A DNA stretch of 64,000 nucleotides from Cardiocondyla obscurior. Its lineage: Eukaryota > Arthropoda > Insecta > Hymenoptera > Formicidae. This document shows, piece by piece, positions 18,610-29,746 of this stretch (positions within the stretch are counted from its first letter, which is position 1; every line of letters begins with the position of its first letter). Made by a program: the position numbers and the translations under genes. The stretch covers positions 5,001-69,000 of the forward strand of contig NC_091865.1 in NCBI RefSeq assembly GCF_019399895.1. Reading direction: 5' to 3'. The notes below the pieces were generated by a model. That model was not told the origin of the DNA. It worked only from the letters and a program-made list of their open reading frames with translations, and did not search any database.

Positions 18610-21567
18610 GCTTTAAACTTTATAGGCAAAAGATACGTGACGGCAGCTAACCAACGAGACCATCCGGAGTTTCGGGGAAGCCGCAGAAGTCTCTCTGACC
18701 ATATCTGGTGCAAGAGAAAATTCCTCGACTTACCCAGTACTCCAGATAGCACTAACACTTTGCAGAGTGAATTCAGGTATGTCATGCGTTAGAATTTAAT
18801 TAGAGTACCCTCCTCTATCGTGAGGGACCGATTTTAGATTGTTCGAGAGCCTCACTTAATTAAAAAGTGAGAAAATAGTCAAAATATAACTTTAACCTCA
18901 AAGTGTCACTTATGAGATTTTTAGTTTTAATTTAAAAATACTTCTGCTTTATTTACAGGTTTGGCGCTTTGGGGACGAAAGGTTCGCGACGGAAACTAAC
19001 CAAGGAAACCGTCCGGAGATTCGGGGAAGCCGCAAAAGTCTCTCTGACCATTCCTGGTGCAAGAGAAAATTCCTCGACTTACCCAGTACCACAGATAGCA
19101 CTAACACTTTGCAGAGTGAATTCAGGTATGTCATGCGTTAGAATTTAATTAGAGTACCCTCCTCTATCGTGAGGGACCGATTTTAGATTGCTCGAGAGCC
19201 TCAGTTAATTAAAAAGTGAGAAAATAGTCAAAATATAACTTTAACCTCAATGTGTCACTTATGAGATTTTCAGTTTTAATTTAAAAATACTTCTGCTTTA
19301 TTTACAGGTTTGGCGCTTTGGGGACGAAAGGTTCGCGACGGAAATTAACTAAAGAAACCGTCCGGAGACTAGGGGAAGCCGCAGAAGTTTCTCTGACCAT
19401 TCCTGGTGCAAGAGAAAAATCCTCGACTTACCCAGTACTCCAGATAGCACTAACACTTTGCAGAGTGAATTCAGGTATGTCATGCGTTAGAATTTAATTA
19501 GAGTACCCTCCTCTATCGTGAGGGACCGATTTTAGATTGCTCGAGAGCCTCAGTTAATTAAAAAGTGAGAAAATTGTCGAAAAAAACTTTAACATCAAAG
19601 TGTCACTTTTAAGATTTTTAGTTTTAATTTAAAAATACTTCTGCTTTATTTACAGGTTTGGCGCTTTGGGGACGAAAGGTTCGCGACGGAAACTAACCAA
19701 AGAAACCGTCCGGAGACTAGGGGAAGCCGCAGAAGTCTCTCTGACCATTCCTGGTGCAAGAGAAAAATTCTCGACTTACTCAGTACTTTAGATAGCACTA
19801 ACACTTTGCAGAGTGAATTCAGGTATGTCATGCGTTAGAATTTAATTAGAGTACCCTCCTCTATCGTGAGGGACCGATTTTAGATTGCTTGAGAGCCTCA
19901 GTTAATTAAAAAGTGAGAAAATAGTCAAAATATAACTTTAACCTCAATGTGTCACTTATGAGATTTTCAGTTTTAATTTAAAAATACTTCTGCTTTATTT
20001 ACAGGTTTGGCGCTTTGGGGACGAAAGGTTCGCGACGGAAATTAACCAAAGAAACCGTCCGGAGACTAGGGGAAGCCGCAGAAGTCTCTCTGACCATTCC
20101 TGGTGCAAGAGAAAAATTCTCGACTTACTCAGTACTTTAGATAGCACTAACACTTTGCAGAGTGAATTCAGGTATGTCATGCGTTAGAATTTAATTAGAG
20201 TACCCTCCTCTATCGTGAGGGACCGATTTTAGATTGCTTGAGAGCCTCAGTTAATTAAAAAGTGAGAAAATAGTCAAAATATAACTTTAACCTCAATGTG
20301 TCACTTATGAGATTTTCAGTTTTAATTTAAAAATACTTCTGCTTTATTTACAGGTTTGGCGCTTTGGGGACGAAAGGTTCGCGACGGAAATTAACCAAAG
20401 AAACCGTCCGGAGACTAGGGGAAGCCGCAAAAGTCTCTCTGACCATTCCTGGTGCAAGAGAAAATTCCTCGACTTACCCAGTACTCCAGATAGCACTAAC
20501 ACTTTGCAGAGTGAATTCAGGTATGTCATGCGTTAGAATTTAATTAGAGTACCCTCCTCTATCGTGAGGGACCGATTTTAGATTGCTCGAGAGCTTCAAT
20601 TAATTAAAAAGTGAGAAAATAGTCAAAATATAACTTTAACCTCAATGTGTCACTTATGAGATTTTTAGTTTTAATTTAAAAATACTTCTGCTTTATTTAC
20701 AGGTTTGGCGTTTTGGGGACGAAAGGTTCGCGACGGAAACTAACCAAGGAAACCGTCCGAAGACCCGGGGAAGCCGCAGAAGTCTCTCTGATCATTCCTG
20801 GTACAAGAGAAAATTCCTCGACTTACTCAGTACTCCAGATAGCACTAACACTTTGCAGAGTGAATTCAGGTATGTCATGCGTTAGAATTTAATTAGAGTA
20901 CCCTCCTCTATCGTGAGGGACCGATTTTAGATTGCTCGAGAGCCTCAATTAATTAAAAAGTGAGAAAATAGTCAAAATATAACTTTAACCTCAATGTGTC
21001 ACTTATGAGATTTTTAGTTTTAATTTAAAAATACTTCTGCTTTATTTACAGGTTTGGCGTTTTGGGGACGAAAGGTTCGCGACGGAAACTAACCAAGGAA
21101 ACCGTCCGAAGACCCGGGGAAGCCGCAGAAGTCTCTCTGATCATTCCTGGTACAAGAGAAAATTCCTCGACTTACTCAGTACTCCAGATAGCACTAACAC
21201 TTTGCAGAGTGAATTCAGGTATGTCATGCGTTAGAATTTAATTAGAGTACCCTCCTCTATCGTGAGGGACCGATTTTAGATTGCTCGAGAGCCTTAGTTA
21301 ATTAAAAAGTGAGAAAATAGTCAATATATAACTTTAACCTCAATGTGTCACTTATGAGATTTTTAGTTTTAATTTAAAAATACTTCTGCTTTATTTACAG
21401 GTTTGGCGCTTTAGGGACGAAAAGTTCGCGACGGAAACTAACCAAGGAAACCGTCCGGAGACTCGGGGAAGCCGCAGAAGTCCCTTTGACCATTCCTGGT
21501 GCAAGAGAAAAATCCTCGACTTACTTAGTACTCCAGATAGCACTAACACTTTGCAGAGTGAGTTCAG
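18610..21567 (+). repeat. Exon-like tandem array B (9 units)
   Basis: Blocks at 18,610-18,775, 18,959-19,125, 19,308-19,474, 19,656-19,822, 20,005-20,171, 20,354-20,520, 20,703-20,869, 21,052-21,218 and 21,401-21,567. After the first, every block is exactly 167 nt and the period is 348-349 bp. All have the TTTACAG acceptor. All but the last have the GTATGTC donor; the last has GCTTCT instead, so it would be the terminal exon. The array would make a transcript running away from the telomere. Confidence 0.87.
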
Positions 21568-22260
21568 GCTTCTAAGTTAAATTTCAGACTAAAATTCGGT
21601 TTATTTAAGTGTAGTAGAGTGTTCTAAATACAATTGAATTATTCTGTTAACTGTAAATAAATTTTTATTTTAGTTAGCTGGTGATTTTGAGTGCTGCGAG
21701 GGTCGCAGAAGTTTCACTGTGTTTCTACAGCTTGACAAAAAAGTTCTGCTGATTTCTGGACGGTCCCGTTGGATTTTTTATATAATTTGAAGCCTCTTCT
21801 TGCTCCACAAACAGTGCCAAGCTTGTACAGCACTGGGAACTATTTTTTGTATGACTTATAAAAAGTGACAGGTATGTGTTGTAGGTTAAAAATTCAAATA
21901 TTGTTAAATATATTATTTTCAGGTTTTTATGATATATTTCTGACTTAAATTTGGTTTATTTATGTGTAGTAGAGTGCTCACATTACATTTCAATAAGTTT
22001 TTTAACTCTAAAATATATATTTCAGTTATCTTGTGATTGGAGTATCTGGAAGGCCGCAGAATTTTTACTGTGATCTGTACTTGGTGAGGGGGATTTCTGC
22101 TGCTTTCTCAAGAGTCCTGTTGGCATTCCATTATAGTTTTTTCATTCTACTTTCGTTCCACAAAGTTTGAAGCTTGTAAGTCTACGGAAAATATTAATAA
22201 TTAACTTATAAAAAGTGACATGTATGTTTTATAAATTAAAATAAAAATCTTATAAAGTTT
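21568..22260 (+). repeat. Diverged downstream copies of the leader block
   Basis: Two weakly conserved copies of the leader block. The first, about 21,740-21,880, keeps CCCGTTGGATTTTTTA and CTTATAAAAAGTGACAG followed by GTATGTG. The second, about 22,100-22,230, keeps CTTATAAAAAGTGACA and TGTATG, where the G before the donor has been lost. Both are preceded by a TTATTTAAGTGTAGTAGAGTG-like stretch. No open frame survives. Confidence 0.6.
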
Positions 22261-22314
22261 ATGATTTTGAATGTTCTAAGTTAATTTTTTTATTCTAATT
22301 TGATTTTATTAAAG

Positions 22315-22799
22315 CTAGTAGAGTGCCCACGTTTTATTTAAATAATTATTTAAATTTTAAAATACATCGATAGAGGTTAGAAAGATCGATGTATTTCGGC
22401 GACAGTAGCGCCGGGAGCATTTGGTAGACGGAGAATTTTGGAACTACCAAAATCGATATTGATATATATATGTCACCATCGATTTTGGTAGTTTTGAAAA
22501 ATTCCGCCTACCAAACGCTCCCGGCGCTACCGTCGCGAATGCATCGATCTTTCTAACCTTTTTCGATGTATTTGCGGCGACGGTAGCGCTGGGAGCATTC
22601 GGTAGACGGATAATTTCGGAACTACTAAAATCGATGATGACATATATATATCACTATCGATTTTGGTAGTTTCAAAATTGTCCGTTTACCGAATGCTTTT
22701 GGCGCTACCATCGCAGCAAATTCATCGATCTTTCTAATTTTTCTCTATGTATTTTAAATTTATAAAACTTATTGAAATAAAATGTAGACACTATACTAG
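22315..22799. repeat. 485-bp compound palindrome with two internal hairpins
   Basis: Outer inverted arms start at CTAGTA (22,315) and end at TACTAG (22,799). Inside lie two hairpins in tandem: 22,374-22,559, with a stem of roughly 80 bp carrying the AGGTTAGAAAGATCGATG end, and 22,563-22,729, a diverged version of the same hairpin. Each loop contains an alternating TATATATA stretch. It looks like a miniature inverted-repeat element duplicated or folded back on itself; no coding capacity. Confidence 0.8.
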
Positions 22800-23287
22800 A
22801 TTTTATAATAATTTTTATTTTAAATTTTTAAATACATTAGACATTTCAAAGAATTAAATATTTTTTTAATTGTGTATTATAAATGAACGGAAATAACAGT
22901 ACCTTCTATTTTAATTATTTATTTTTAATTAATATGTATTGTTTAATTTTTCTCTTATATCATATTTTATAGTAGTAAAATACGTATATATTTCTGCATT
23001 TCTTTAAAAATTTCCTATCATTCCACTTATCGAGAACAGTTCGTTAGATGCATTTTTGAGGTTTGTATGGCCATATGGAACTCTCCCTGTACTTGGGTGC
23101 CAATATTTTAACAATTTTTTTGAAGTTATACGAGATATACATTTATTTTACAACTTTGTAATAAAAAATATTTTAAAATTGTTCAAAACTATTTAAACTA
23201 TTGTAATTATAATTTTAATGAAATCCAATTATTTATTTAAAAATATACACATATTAGGTACAGAGTCAAATTTTGCAGCAGTATATA
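22800..23287. other. AT-rich spacer and SNRPG 3' end
   Basis: AT-rich sequence with no gene that I can see. TTTATT at 23,232-23,237, read as AATAAA on the minus strand, lies about 50 nt after the SNRPG stop and is its likely polyadenylation signal. Confidence 0.6.
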
Positions 23288-24106
23288 TTATATTCGATCT
23301 AAAGCTTCTAACATGATGACGCTGTTACCACGAATTACCTAAAAATATACAATTTATCTTAATAAATATCAGTAATAATATTACAAAACTAATTTCATAA
23401 TATGCTTGTGTAAACATAACTATACAGCCATAATAGAACTTACCACCATTCCAATATTGTTTTTAGTACCATCCTTGCATTCTTCTATGCTTTCATCTAT
23501 GACCATGTTCATGAATGGATCAAAGCCTCTTAATATCCCAACAACTCTGCGACCACCATTCAATTTTACTATAAAATAAATGGAGTAGAAATAAAATAAA
23601 AAATAAGATAGTTACAGTTATATTACCTTCTACAAAAATGTCTTTTATATACTATAATATAATAAAACTTTTAATTACATTTGATTATAATTAATATTTG
23701 TGGATAAACTTTATTCTGTAGATAAAAACTAAGTTTATTTTATATATAAAAAAAAAAACAAAAAAAGTACGTTCAGAAAATACTATTTTATCACGAAAGA
23801 TTGTTTTTCTTTATAAAAGAAATTTGAGTGATTCTGATCTGTGAATGAAACATCAAGCTTAACCTCTCTTTCAGCTAAACTTAAACAAAGATAATTTTTT
23901 TTTAAAGCTGTCGTTTTGATTTTATCAATGCATCATTGCATTTTTACTTACGAGATAATCTTTTATCCATATACCTGAAAATTAAAATAAAAGATTAGTA
24001 ATTATAACACAATAAACAATGTGATAAATAACGCTAGTAGTGATACCGTCTCGGCGTCTGAGAAATATACTCACTTCTTAAGCTCTGGTGGATGTGCTTT
24101 ACTCAT
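23288..24106 (-). CDS. SNRPG: Small nuclear ribonucleoprotein G (SmG), 4 exons
   Basis: SmG is one of seven Sm proteins that form the ring around the U-rich Sm site of spliceosomal snRNAs. Coding exons on the minus strand are 24,075-24,106, 23,952-23,974, 23,444-23,568 and 23,288-23,338. All introns are GT-AG. They join to 231 nt, 76 residues plus stop, the usual length of SmG. The N-terminus is MSKAHPPELKKYMDKRLSL. The Sm1 motif includes GGRRVVGILRGFDPFMN with D35 and N39, and the Sm2 motif is VIRGNSVIMLEAL with R63-G64-N65, the RNA-contacting loop of Sm folds. The second coding exon is only 23 nt. It lies downstream of IFT56 on the same strand with a 645-bp gap, so it probably has its own promoter. 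Confidence 0.97.
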
Positions 24107-24751
24107 GATTGGTTTTTATAGCGTCTGAATTATCTAAATATACCGATATGCACTAAATAAATGCACAATTACGAATTTTACGTAGCACCGGTCAGTGATA
24201 AACCACCGGAATAAAAACGACGAATACAAAGATGCAGGCAATACAACTCACACTCTCGCAAGCTACATCAGCTACATGGAACTATGGAGGGGACGCACAT
24301 ACGCACGCAAAAAGTATGTCGCAGTTGTAATCCCGAGGTTTCAATACTTAAAATTGAAGCGTATCAAAAGAACTTTGGTTTCAATCAATTTTTATTTTAT
24401 TGTATTTTTGCGAAATCGATCATTATAACCTTTCTCGATTTTAATTCAATTTATTAATATAAAGGGTGTACTACAAAAGTGCACAAGGTGAAAGAGCAAG
24501 CCTATTTCACCCGTAAGTCACTAACGTGGTGATACAAGATTGTGCAGAATTAGGTTAGATTATATTATAGATACAGAAATTAAATTTGAGAATAGAATTT
24601 ACATCTTGTTGTAACAAATAAATTATATTTAAAGCATCATGCGTTGCTACATATGTTGCATATGTTATGTCGTATTATTTATTACACAATTTTATAAATT
24701 TAAGGCATTTTTCTGGATGGAATTGCAAATATCGTCGATATTGATATAATA
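24107..24751. other. SNRPG upstream region and IFT56 3' region
   Basis: Non-coding. TTTATT at 24,678-24,683, AATAAA on the minus strand, is about 70 nt past the IFT56 stop. The rest presumably contains the SNRPG promoter; no clear TATA box is seen. Confidence 0.55.
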
Positions 24752-27106
24752 TTAACAATTTACTCGGTTTTCCTTTCCCCATTTACGCATTACGCGTATT
24801 ATCTGATCTACTTGAGAGTTGGATGTATTCTTCAAAATCTGTATCACTTCTGACAGCAATTCTCTATTAATGACAAGAAAAATTAATTAATCAATTTTTA
24901 ATTATATGATAAACACTTATGAGTATATATCTATAATACGCAAAACATACTTTGGTAACTTTTCCGCGACGATGTATTGGAAAGTACCACAGCATGCGCC
25001 TCGCTTTCCTTCCCAATGTTCAGGGCTTGGATCCATACGTTCTAGCATATCGAAGGCTTTAGCAGCATACCAGAATTCGCCTACCTTGTAACATGCATTG
25101 GCAATTAGTTGAAGCAAATTGAAAGATTCTGCCGATGTGTCCATCTTCAAATATAATTCCCAGGCCAGCTCTGCCTTCTTGTTCATTATGTCTGAATGAG
25201 AAATAATTATTAATGTTAATCTTGTTACAAAAAAGTTAAAACATAATGCACAAACACTTACAGCAATACGACAAAAGGCTGATGTAAACGTAATCGTTTT
25301 TATATTTTTCATTACGAATCATTAAAAAAGCTTCCTCCGCTTCTTTAAAGTAGCCCGCTCCAGCTTGCGCTTGAGCGTAGTTAAAGTTAAAATTATCTTG
25401 ATTAGAAAAATAAGTTTTTATCGAATTCAGATATAATCTGACTCGTTCGAATTGTCGGTAAAGAAAGAAGAAGGATGCCATACATTGTCTACCGGGTATA
25501 GTATCACATTCCGACGCCGAGGACCCCACTAATTGAAAGTACTGTTGTGCAGTTTTTATACCGTCACGCTAAAAAAAAAAAAAATTCTTTGTGATAAAAT
25601 TTTACAATGCAAATATTCCAAAATAATTCAACAAGAACTTGATAACGTACAGAATTTGTTTCCTGGCCTATAACGGCGTTAACTATGCCTTTTAAAATAT
25701 ATTCTTGTGGAACTGCTGGCTCCAAATCTTTTATCAGGTCGTAGGCTGCCTTGACATCGTCTTGTTTCAAATAATATATTACTAAATTAAGTCTGGCCTC
25801 TGGTATTACGTCCACTAAATTAGGTAAAATTTGCAAGGCATTTTCCCCAGCTCGAAAGACCTGTGTGAAAAACGAACAAGCGATATAAGAAGTAAAACGC
25901 GTTGAAAGAAATCAAACGTACAACTGTATTATGTCGTATAAGATCGTGGCCGGAACTAAAAGAACTTGATATTTTCTCAATGAGCTGCTTCATCTCGACT
26001 TGTGCAGCATTTCCATCGTATAGACGGAAATGATTACACGCTTTTAAATTAATCGCGATTGCGCTGTCTGGATATTTCTGCAGGTAAACTTGAAGCACTT
26101 CTTGTGCAACGTCATAATAATCTAGCTTGTAATAGCACAAGGCTACGTATACATTTAAAGCCAGATAATCTCTGAAAAAATTTATAAAATCTACTTAAGT
26201 TTAATAAAAATAAACTACTCGTTGCATTAAACGAATAAACATTTTGATTTTCGATAATAAATCAAAGATAGTAGAAATGACTTTAAAAAAGGAAGTAAAA
26301 GGTACTTGTAATTTTCCTGCAGTAGAGTAAGGAAATACAATTCGGAATCTATTCTGGAATAGTGCCGCTTGGTGCTTTTCTGTACACTTTCAAACATGTG
26401 AAAAATGTATAAAGTGAGGATGTGCCAGTAAAAAATTAACTATTAAAACATTCTTCTATATCTTTTGCTAATGAAATATATTTCAACCTGTTATCCAATA
26501 AAATCCTTTTGTAAACGTCGATAGCTTCTTGATAGTGAGCTTGGAGGTAATGAATAGACGCTAGACTAAGCTGATCCTCGATAACATCCTGCAGCATCTG
26601 ATGATACTCCATCAGCTTAGATTCATTACCCATTTTGTGTGCCAAGTGAAATAGCAGCCTAGTTCGCAGCTTGTCGTCTACTGTCTCTTCCAGGATCTTC
26701 TGCGACTCTGGATACATACCCAGGTAAAAATAGCAGCAGGCTAGATTTGTTGAGATATCCTGTGGTGTGTAATCTTTTTTTCTCAAGTTTTCATAGATTG
26801 TAGCTGCACGCTTGTAATCGCCCAAATGAAAAGCGCAGTATCCCATCCACAAATCCGTTTCCAAGCTATCGCCTATGTTGCTGTTAAATTCCAGTAGAGT
26901 AAGAGCGCCAGTGTAGTCTCGTTTCTCCAAAAATTCCTCCAGCTTTGGTATTTGTTTTCGCGACGCCGACGTCCGGGCGCCTTCCGACGAGGCAGGTTTA
27001 GACCTCGACAAGATCTATTGCAAAAGAGTACAAATTTTTTTTTTTATTTTAACACTTATTTACACTATTTAATAAAATTGTAGAAGCAAAAGCAGTTTAT
27101 TACCAT
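24752..27106 (-). CDS. IFT56: Intraflagellar transport protein 56 (TTC26/DYF-13), 7 exons
   Basis: IFT56 is a TPR subunit of the IFT-B complex that carries cargo along ciliary axonemes; in insects cilia are found on sensory neurons and sperm. Coding exons on the minus strand: 27,104-27,106, 26,488-27,014, 25,922-26,171, 25,651-25,860, 25,262-25,568, 24,951-25,191 and 24,752-24,863. They total 1,650 nt, 549 residues, close to the vertebrate length of about 554. The first coding exon is only the ATG. It is needed because the next exon opens with ILSRSKPA, matching the family N-terminus, and has no early Met. Recognisable stretches are IPKLEEFLEKRDYTGALTLL, YCAFHLGDYKRA, DQLSLASIHYLQAHYQEAID, LIRHNTVVFRAGENALQILP, CDTIPGRQCMAS, AWELYLKMDTS and, at the C-terminus, RKWGKENRV. 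TPR-like helix pairs run throughout. The donor of the second exon (GTTGAA) is weak but gives the right join. Confidence 0.96.
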
Positions 27107-27310
27107 TTTTTGCTGCTCAATGTTATACGCGCACGTCTGTATTGATTATTTTAAGCGCGTTGGCAAGCAGTAATCAAACTATAACAAATAGCAAGTGTTT
27201 CGACAGAGGGCTAGGGTTAAGACAGACAGTGGCTTCACACGGACGAGCCTCTGTATCTGTACGCGTGGAAGCCGCGATTCTGAGTTGGGCTCTCTGCGCT
27301 ACGGTCGCTC

Positions 27311-27324
27311 GTAACCATGGTAAC
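27311..27324 (-). promoter_or_regulatory. X-box-like motif upstream of IFT56
   Basis: GTTACC-AT-GGTTAC on the minus strand (GTAACCATGGTAAC on the plus), about 205 bp upstream of the IFT56 ATG. It fits the RFX X-box layout of two 6-base half sites with a 2-base spacer, with one mismatch to the insect and worm consensus in either orientation. RFX factors drive IFT genes through such sites. A chance match is possible, but the position is right. Confidence 0.5.
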
Positions 27325-28460
27325 GTAAATAACAGTCTGATATTGTTTCCTTGCGCACGATAGCGACGATTACGCAGATTGCAATCTTTGATATTTGCGT
27401 TATTGTTTTTACTATATAATATGTGGATTTTGATACAAGAACAACTTCACCGTTTATTTATTAAAGCCACAATTTACACCGTCATGTTAATACGGTACGT
27501 GTAACGAAATATGTGATCATTATTAAATAGCAGGGTTAATAACTTTAGAATTGTCTTGCAAGATTGTTATTTACAGTTAAACTTATCGCAAATCAATCCG
27601 ACAATCGGTCGAATAAGCTGCAACGAGCTCTGCCCGAACAAGAAATTAGATCACGCATCGATTATTTCGTCATCGCCTCTGTTTACGGAAAAACCGGTCA
27701 CTCGTGAAAGTTGACTTGTAGCAGATTATTCAGTTGAATTCGTGCAAGGATGTTGTAAAATAATCGAAGTATATTTTTAGATTATCCATTGTATGTAAAT
27801 TCTTTTGGGGTTTTTTTTTTTTTTTAACTGTTTAGGCGACACGTCCATTCTTTTCTATACTGTGAAGCTTTCAGCCAAACTTATTTTCTAGCCTTTTGTG
27901 TCGCTGAATCGCGTGTGCACGTACGCGACTTTCTTTCCTGTACGTACATACATTTCGGACCACTGATATTCGGTAACGGATGAAGACAACGCGCAGACAA
28001 GAAAATGAAAACACTTTCATCGACTTCGTAAACCGGATCGGAAAACCACTTTCGTTACTTAACTAACTACCTTACGTGTAGATTGAAAAGGTAAAATTAT
28101 TTTCTTCTTGTTAACAAGATTTATTTATACTTAATACAGCAAAATTACTATATTTTTTTTATTTTTTTTTTATATATTTTTTTTTAAATTTAATTTCAGT
28201 AATGTGAGCACTGTTTTTTAGAAAACCATATTTTGCATGAGGGTATTTTTCTTGTGTAAAAGATTCCTTTAAAGGCTTCATGAATAGAGCAAGGTATGTA
28301 GTGTGATACAATGTGAGCGGTATATAAATATAAAAACATTATATACTATAAATATTATATACACATCTACACAGATTAATCTGCGAGTGTACCAGAGGGA
28401 ATACGAACTGCCGAGGAGCTCGCGCAAATCGCGAGAGATCTATACATATCTTGGAAACGT
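27325..28460. other. Intergenic region between IFT56 and the cuticle gene
   Basis: No supportable gene. Towards the right it includes the 3' untranslated region of the cuticle gene; a TTTATT (AATAAA on the minus strand) near 28,130 is a possible polyadenylation signal. There is a low-complexity T-rich stretch near 28,140-28,190. Confidence 0.5.
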
Positions 28461-29678
28461 TTACCAGGCATAGCTAGTGCCGAAACCGGTGAAGGAAGCG
28501 TGCACAATGGGTGCACCCGTCTCGTACGAGTAAGGAGCGGCATAGGTCTTGGCGATTACCGGTGCAGCAGGAGCAGCGTATGCAAGGGATGGCGCAGCGG
28601 CGATCGCGGTCTTGGCCAAAATCGGAGCGGAAGCGATTGGCGCGGCGTAAGTCTTGGCCAAGAGCGGGCTACTGTAACTAGCGTAAGCCGGTGCAGCGTA
28701 AGCCGGTGCAGCGTAAGCCGATGCAGCGTAAGCCGGTGCAGCGTAAGCTGGGGCGGCGTACGCGGCCTTGGCGATCAAGGGAGTTGCCGACGCGGCGTAG
28801 GTAGTGTACGCGGCGGTTTTAGCGATAAGAGGAGCTGGGGCAGCATAAGTCTTTGCCAGAAGAGGGCTGCTGTAACTTAGCGCAGCCGGTGCGGCGTATC
28901 CGTAAGCGGGTGCGGCGGCGTACGCGGCTTTCGCGATCAACGGGGCAGGTTGAGCGGCGTAAGTTGCCAGTGCTGGCGCGGCGGCGGCGGCGTAAGCGGT
29001 TTTCGCGATCAAGGGTTGAGCAGCGATCAGGGGCTTGGCCAAGGCCGGTGCGGCATAGCTGTAGCCATAGGAAGGCTGGTCCAACAGGATGTCGTTGCTC
29101 GCGTGGCTGTTGCTCACGCGTACCGACGAATGGGCCGAGTCCTCGGCGCGACTGTACGTGGACAACACGTTCTGACCGGCGTAGCCTTTCTGCGTGGATT
29201 CCTGGCTGTAGCCGATGCTGTTGTGATCAGCGGACACTGTACCGATGTCATAGGCCGCTGGTCCACCGGCTTTTGCTATCGCAACGAAGGCTGCGAGCAC
29301 TATAAACTATAGAAGAGCGGATTGATCTCATGTGCATATTACAATTAATTTACGATACGCATAGAAATGAACAAAATTTAATAAATTACACCGTTTTATA
29401 GATTTAATTTTCAAAAAGATTAATCTATTTTGTTAGATTTATAAATATTTAATAGAAATGAAGGGTGTACGAGATAAATGGCTTAATTAACAAAAAGTTT
29501 CTGCACGCACTTTTTCTTTTATTGTTGCAAGTATTTTTGTAGATTTTTTTTTCGATCTTCTCTATTATACATGAAACGAGGATCAATTTTAATACTTTGA
29601 AACTTGCATTATGTTACTTAATGTAAAATATCGAAACAATTCCTTGGCAGAACATGACGTGCTTACCTTGAATGCCAT
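28461..29678 (-). CDS. Alanine/proline-rich structural cuticle protein, 2 exons
   Basis: Secreted structural protein of the exoskeleton. Coding exons are 29,667-29,678 (MAFK only) and 28,461-29,306, giving 285 residues. A 4-codon first exon carrying part of the signal peptide is typical of insect cuticle genes. The signal peptide is about residues 1-17, with likely cleavage after AKA. Residues about 18-90 are a non-repetitive region (YSQESTQKGYAGQNVLSTYS). The rest is low-complexity Ala/Pro/Tyr repeat with AAPAY and variants of PLIAKTAYAA and SSPLLAKTYAAP repeated. No chitin-binding R&R consensus is seen, so it belongs with the low-complexity cuticle proteins (annotated in insects as cuticle protein 16.5-like or similar). 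A TATA box sits about 60 bp upstream of the ATG. Long plus-strand frames over this gene are shadows of the biased composition. Confidence 0.9.
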
Positions 29679-29738
29679 TTTGCTCGTTTGAGGTGGAACA
29701 ACTACTCGGTTTCTGCCGAAATGGTAGCTGTCGACCAC

Positions 29739-29746
29739 TATTTATA
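29739..29746 (-). promoter_or_regulatory. TATA box of the cuticle gene
   Basis: TATAAATA on the minus strand, 61 bp upstream of the ATG at 29,678. This predicts a start site near 29,710 and a short leader of about 30 nt, as is usual for highly expressed cuticle genes. Confidence 0.75.

Noticed and set aside
14979..20529. Recurring minus-strand frame of about 61 codons over each 167-nt block
   Set aside because: It starts from the reverse of the donor motif and ends past the acceptor. The strong splice signals are on the plus strand, and no protein family is recognisable.
1..22800. Possible CRISPR array among the tandem repeats
   Set aside because: Repeats are contiguous or have repeated spacers, and the surroundings are insect; no unique spacers are present.
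24195..24428. 77-codon plus-strand frame upstream of SNRPG
   Set aside because: Lies in the probable SNRPG promoter, no family resemblance, no splice or promoter support.
28500..29312. Plus-strand frames of up to 150 codons opposite the cuticle gene
   Set aside because: Shadows of the alanine-rich minus-strand coding sequence, whose GC-rich codons leave few stops on the other strand.
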